From positions 1 to 64,000 of the forward strand of contig NZ_BAOQ01000027.1 in the NCBI RefSeq assembly GCF_000344155.1: a DNA stretch of 64,000 bases, given 5' to 3'. The notes beneath the pieces were generated by a model. That model did no database searches. It worked only from the letters and a program-made list of their open reading frames with translations, and was not told the origin of the DNA. This DNA comes from Gordonia paraffinivorans NBRC 108238 (GTDB lineage: Bacteria > Actinomycetota > Actinomycetes > Mycobacteriales > Mycobacteriaceae). Below, in pieces: positions 60,733-64,000 of the stretch; the first letter of the stretch is position 1; each line of letters starts with the position of its first letter. Both the position numbers and the translations under genes were made by a program.

Positions 60733-61353
60733 TCACCCGTCGCGGGCGAGTCGCTCGGCGCGTTCCTTGATGCCGCGGAGCATCCTGCGTTCCATGATCA
60801 GCGATCCGGGCTCCATCGGGATCATCCCGAGTTTCCTGGCGAGCCCCGGCAGACGAAATCGGTTGCGGCTGATCAGTCGAGTGCCGTCGCCGTGGGGCAC
60901 CAGCGTGAACGACCACAGCCAGTTGCCGTCCGCGGTCAGGGTCGCGTACGCGCGGTTGGGTTCTGCGACGACGACTTTCGGAGTGCGCGGCGCATCACCG
61001 ATCGTGTCGCCGACGACGGGGTGCTGGTACTCCGGGAGTATCCGGTCGACGCTGTGCATGTCCAGGCCGAGCAGGTTCTCGATCCAGTCGTGGGTGTACG
61101 CGCCGCCTCGCGGGGACGGTCCCATCTGGACGAGCCAAGGGTAGACGGCCTCCGGCGGCGCGTCGACGGTGATCGCCCGCGTGGCGATGCCGTCGGCGTC
61201 GGGGAGCAGTTCGTCGCCGGGCAGTGTGGCGGTCGCCTCGTCGACGGTCGCGCCCCAGGTCATCACCCACGGGCGGACGAACGCCCGGTAGGTCTCGGCG
61301 AGCGCCGCCACTCCGAGGAGGCCGGCTGCGAGTGTGAGCGGACGGGTCTTCAC
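60733..61353 (-). CDS. SRPBCC (START-like) domain protein
   Basis: 206 residues. An N-terminal hydrophobic segment (LTLAAGLLGVAALAE) is followed by a helix-grip fold: IDAPPEAVYPWLVQMG-like TVDAPPEAVYPWLVQMGPSP, GAYTHDWIENLLGL, then SFTLVPHGDGTRLISRNRFR. It is membrane-associated; the ligand is unknown. GTG 61353 overlaps the stop of the broken membrane-protein frame (GTGA), a coupling preserved from the intact pair. Confidence 0.85.
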   Translation of the reverse strand: MKTRPLTLAAGLLGVAALAETYRAFVRPWVMTWGATVDEATATLPGDELLPDADGIATRAITVDAPPEAVYPWLVQMGPSPRGGAYTHDWIENLLGLDMHSVDRILPEYQHPVVGDTIGDAPRTPKVVVAEPNRAYATLTADGNWLWSFTLVPHGDGTRLISRNRFRLPGLARKLGMIPMEPGSLIMERRMLRGIKERAERLARDG

Positions 61354-61570
61354 GTGGTCCTCCGTGCGGCGACAGGGATCGGTGACGCGGTGTGCGGGTC
61401 GCGGTGTCGAAGGGCTCGACGCCCGAGAACTGCGAGGGCGATCTCCACGAGCCGATCACCGCGATCACGGGCCGGCGGAAGAAGATCTGCAGCACCGTCA
61501 ACTGTACGGCGATCCACGCGATGAGCGACGCGCCGCCGGAGAAGACCTCCGAGGACGCCCCGTCGCGCAC
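61350..61570 (-). pseudogene. Remnant of a small membrane protein, frameshifted and N-truncated
   Basis: The frame from GTG 61570 reads RDGASSEVFSGGASLIAWIA, VQLTVLQIFFRRPVIAVIG, a membrane stretch of the actinobacterial family that normally continues GL-E-LG. It goes out of frame after GG-C near 61453; another minus frame carries VEIALAVLGRRALRHRD through to TGA overlapping the SRPBCC GTG. One missing base explains it. Nothing upstream of 61570 supplies the other membrane helices, so the N-terminus is also lost. It would be the coupled partner of the SRPBCC gene. Confidence 0.65.
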
Positions 61571-61714
61571 GCGAGAGCCCGGGCTGTCGAGGTTCGTCCA
61601 TACCGGCCGGCGCCGGTCGACGAGCCGGGAAGTGACCTCACCACTCCGGTCTCGGCCGTGGCCGACGCCGCGTCGTGGCTACAAGGGCACCATCGCGGGT
61701 GTCGATGCCGCTCC

Positions 61715-62401
61715 CTAGGGGCGCACCCACCCGTCGGCCATGAACTCCACCAGCAACTGCGCCTTGTTGCCGATGGGTCGTCCGGCCTCCTCGTAGCGCC
61801 GGACCACCCGCCGGTAGTGCTCGCGCACGGTGCTCTCGGCGATCCGGTGGATGTGCGAGGTCTCGCGGAGGGTCGCGCCGAGTGTGTAAGTCTTCAGGAT
61901 CTCGCGCTCGCGCTCGGTCACCCGTACACGGTTGGCGGGTGCGGCCCCCGACGATTGCGCCGGTGGTCCGACGACAGTGGCCAGCGCCTGTTTCAGCGCC
62001 GTCTCGGCGCCGTGTGCGCGCGGCGAGATCCGGATCTGGTCACGTCCGACGAGACCGTCGCCGACGAAGACGGTCTGGACGTTCCGCAAGCGGGGTGCCC
62101 GCCGGACCAGGTTGAGGACCCCGGCGGACCGGACGATCAGCAGGGCGGGGTTGCGCAAGGTGGACAGTTGCGCGGGCTCGACCAACGTCGCGTCGTACCC
62201 GCAGCCCTCCACGAGGGCGACGAGCGCGGCGTCGTAGATGTCGCCTTCGGCGACCACGGCGACGGGTCTGCGGGCGGACGAGGATGGTGCCGGTGTGGGT
62301 GCGGAGGTCGGTGACGTCTGTCCGACCGAGGCCAGGTGAGACGGCACCGTGACCTCTGGGGTCTCGTGGGGTCGTTGCAGTTCGTCGAGAGGGGCTGACA
62401 T
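61715..62401 (-). CDS. LuxR-type regulator with receiver-like N-terminal domain
   Basis: 228 residues. A variable N-terminus is followed by a degenerate receiver-like fold (RRPVAVVAEGDIYDAALVAL; AGVLNLVRRAPRLRNVQTVF) and a C-terminal HTH: RVTEREREILKTYTLGATLR, RIAESTVREHYRRVVRRYEE. No phospho-acceptor Asp pattern is convincing. ATG 62401 has AGGAGG about 10 bases upstream; ATG 62452 would add 17 residues. It is divergent from another receiver-type regulator, with palindromes between. Confidence 0.75.
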   Translation of the reverse strand: MSAPLDELQRPHETPEVTVPSHLASVGQTSPTSAPTPAPSSSARRPVAVVAEGDIYDAALVALVEGCGYDATLVEPAQLSTLRNPALLIVRSAGVLNLVRRAPRLRNVQTVFVGDGLVGRDQIRISPRAHGAETALKQALATVVGPPAQSSGAAPANRVRVTEREREILKTYTLGATLRETSHIHRIAESTVREHYRRVVRRYEEAGRPIGNKAQLLVEFMADGWVRP

Positions 62402-62683
62402 CGATACGGTCCTCCTGTTGACACGGTTTGTCAGGAAACCGGCCTCGGACATCGCCGTGGGGCCGATCGACTCATGCCCCGAAGCCGTGATCGACCTTTC
62501 TCGCGATCATGTGCAGACGTCTGCGAATGCGTTCCTCCGCAGACTCCTACTTCTCCAGACTTGCGAATCAGATGTGGCATGTCACGTTTTTGCGACCTGA
62601 TTGATAGGCAATGGATACTGACGCGCTCGCGAAATCGAGTTGCTTGCGTGATCACGCACGATCGACGCACTTCAGGCAAAATC
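62402..62683. promoter_or_regulatory. Palindrome-rich divergent control region
   Basis: GCAGACGTCTGC (62513-62524) and TGCGTGATCACGCA (62645-62658) are perfect palindromes. AGACGTCTGCGAATGC is partly repeated as AGACTTGCGAATC (from about 62568), and GCAGAC recurs at 62539. These are likely operators of the two flanking regulators. Confidence 0.6.
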
Positions 62684-63424
62684 ATGCACATGCCGAATCG
62701 TCTGCGAGTACTGGTGGCCTCGCCCCTGGGCCACGTGGTGGCAGCTCCCCTCGAGTCTGCTCTGGACTCCGCCCACATCGCCGTGGCCACCGACGAGGAC
62801 GAGTTCGTCAGGTCGGTCGTCGGCAACGTCAGGTTCGACGTCGTCGTCTCCGATCTCATCTGGAACCGGCCGGAGATGGAGTGGACCTTCGACGGACTCG
62901 ACGCCATCGGGATCCTCGCCGAGCACGACCGACACGCGCCGGTCATCCTCGCCACCCAGGGGTACGGGTTGGAGCAGGACCACCTCGACGAGGCGCGACT
63001 GCGGAACGAGGTCGTCGGTGTCATCGCGAAGTCCGACGGGTTCGCCACACTGATGAACTCGATCCGGGCGGCGGCGCTGGGACAGTCCGTCGCCGAGAAG
63101 GTGGAGCCGCCGCGACGCAAGCCGCTCTACGAACTGCTGACCGGTCAGCGCGGGCACACCGCCGGCCGCCTGGCCGGCGCGATCGCATCCGGAAACGCCT
63201 CCGACGGCGCCAGTCTGGCACGGGCGGCGAAGGTCTCACCCAACACGGCGAACAAGGTGACGAGCCACTACCTGGGGCCGATCATCGAGGCGCGGGGCGA
63301 ACATCCCGCGGCATCGCCGATGACACAGGCCGCCGTCTACCGGTGGTGCGGTCTGCACGCCCGCTATCTGATCAGTTGGTGCCGCCGGCACGGACATCCC
63401 GACGTGCTGGCCCCGATGCCGTGA
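62684..63424 (+). CDS. Response-regulator-like protein with HTH
   Basis: 246 residues from ATG 62684. The receiver domain opens LRVLVASPLGHVVAAPLESA; RFDVVVSDLIWNRPE contains the likely phospho-acceptor Asp, and VVGVIAKSDGFATLMNSIRA the conserved Lys. The C-terminus (SLARAAKVSPNTANKVTSHY) is an HTH. No histidine kinase is adjacent. Its 3' end overlaps the convergent HAD-like gene by 53 bases. ATG 62690 is an alternative start. Confidence 0.75.
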   Translation: MHMPNRLRVLVASPLGHVVAAPLESALDSAHIAVATDEDEFVRSVVGNVRFDVVVSDLIWNRPEMEWTFDGLDAIGILAEHDRHAPVILATQGYGLEQDHLDEARLRNEVVGVIAKSDGFATLMNSIRAAALGQSVAEKVEPPRRKPLYELLTGQRGHTAGRLAGAIASGNASDGASLARAAKVSPNTANKVTSHYLGPIIEARGEHPAASPMTQAAVYRWCGLHARYLISWCRRHGHPDVLAPMP

Positions 63425-64000
63425 GTTCCGAGCGGGCCGGGGTGAATCCGGGGTCGTGCACCGACCGGAGGAACCACTCGAGGATCTCGACCCCGGCCAG
63501 CGCCCCGGTCCCGGCGGTCACCTCGAGGCCGGGGATCGTCCAGCCGAGGCTTTCGAGTTCGCCGTGGCGCGGTCGGATCGCGAGATCTGCGTAGGAGAGC
63601 AGGTCGGTGTCGAGTCGGCCGTCACCCGCGGCGTGGAGCCGCGCGTCCGCGGCGAGCAGCTCGTCGTCGACGAGCCTGCGACGCACTTCCGCGACCGCCG
63701 AGGACTTGGTGAGCGCTCGCGGCGTCGTGTAGATCTTGCGCCCCTGCTGCGACGCGGTCCAGCCACGCCGCTCGCACCACTCCCGCCAGTCGGGGAGAAA
63801 CGCCTCGGGCTGGGCGTCCGGTTCGACGACGAGGTAGCAGAACAGGTCATCGGCGGTACGCAGCGAACGCACCCACGAGTCATCGATCCGTCGGCGCAGT
63901 TCGGTGAGCATCTCGTCGAGGCCGGCACCCGACGCGATCACCACGCGTTCGATGTGTCGCCGCCAGTCGGCGTCGTCCTCGCCGTCGACGAGGATGCGGC
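63372..64000 (-). CDS. HAD-like hydrolase family protein (N-terminus outside window)
   Basis: The frame is open to the right edge and its last about 209 residues are seen (RILVDGEDDADWRRHIERVV at the edge). It shows ADDLFCYLVVEPDAQ, KIYTTPRALTKSSAVAEVRR (with the HAD motif III Lys) and HAAGDGRLDTDLLSYAD, which fits the GDxxxD motif IV of Cof-type HAD phosphatases. Motif I is outside the window. The substrate is unknown. It stops at 63372-63374, inside the convergent response-regulator gene. Confidence 0.7.
   Translation of the reverse strand, partial: RILVDGEDDADWRRHIERVVIASGAGLDEMLTELRRRIDDSWVRSLRTADDLFCYLVVEPDAQPEAFLPDWREWCERRGWTASQQGRKIYTTPRALTKSSAVAEVRRRLVDDELLAADARLHAAGDGRLDTDLLSYADLAIRPRHGELESLGWTIPGLEVTAGTGALAGVEILEWFLRSVHDPGFTPARSELTASGPARRDVRAGGTN

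Noticed and set aside
60995..61570. A 191-codon minus-strand frame
   Set aside because: Only its first about 45 residues are protein-like; the remainder is the out-of-frame shadow of the SRPBCC gene. It was re-read as a broken membrane protein.

Overview
The window reads as chromosome of a mycolic-acid-type actinomycete, most likely Gordonia or a close relative in Mycobacteriales. The evidence is the high-GC codon use, GTG starts and apparently leaderless genes, an LGFP-repeat cell-wall protein, a textbook KstR steroid-regulon box, a glucosylglycerate hydrolase of mycobacterial type, FadD36-, EspR- and TPM-like proteins, and a mycobacterial SOS box. This assignment is inference from gene content; no rRNA or tRNA gene was seen.

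Layout. 1-4300 is accessory DNA: the 3' end of an unknown protein, an abutting lipoprotein, small HTH and membrane proteins, an LGFP-repeat gene frameshifted in its signal peptide and cut by an IS21-type remnant. 4649-21729 is mostly ordinary chromosome: an SBF-type transporter, an SdpI protein with a Cys-rich tail, leuS, TfoX-N, an acyl-CoA dehydrogenase, RDD and SpoIIM-type membrane proteins, the DUF4129-DUF4350-MoxR-DUF58 operon, a KstR-controlled isomerase-like gene, an SDR, glucosylglycerate hydrolase and a DinB-fold protein. 21802-23651 is a divergent TetR/DUF418 pair.

23652-37553 is the centre of interest: a methylated-amine utilisation island. It starts with a cupin gene and five translationally coupled genes that encode two dimethylamine-monooxygenase-like systems. 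The order is A-B-D-A-B-D, and D of the first cassette is fused to A of the second. An Amt transporter, a gamma-glutamylmethylamide-synthetase-like GS, three split glutamate-synthase-like subunits (N-methylglutamate synthase type) and one FAD oxidoreductase follow, then an XRE-cupin regulator. Read as a pathway: secondary or tertiary amine -> methylamine -> gamma-glutamylmethylamide -> N-methylglutamate -> glutamate, with formaldehyde released. The usual four-subunit N-methylglutamate dehydrogenase is absent and the lone FAD enzyme is the obvious substitute.

37570-55988 holds a MarR/MFS pair, a Tat-exported PhoX phosphatase with a PHO-box-like repeat, a TPM-domain protein, an LLM-family oxidoreductase, a MalY-type lyase, a methyltransferase, an SGNH hydrolase, a frameshifted secreted protein, ilvD, an acyl-CoA synthetase, an SOS-box-controlled DinB polymerase, a TrpB2-type protein, DUF429 and GNAT proteins. 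56044-59157 is a TetR-controlled pair: a homogentisate-dioxygenase-fold protein and an alpha/beta hydrolase. 59283-64000 holds a FadD36-like synthetase, an SRPBCC protein with a decayed membrane-protein partner, two divergent signalling regulators around a palindrome-rich intergenic region, and a HAD-like protein cut by the window edge.

Three separate genes (near 2645, 48066 and 61453) are each broken by what looks like one missing base. This is either real decay or consensus error, and should be settled before any of them is called a pseudogene.
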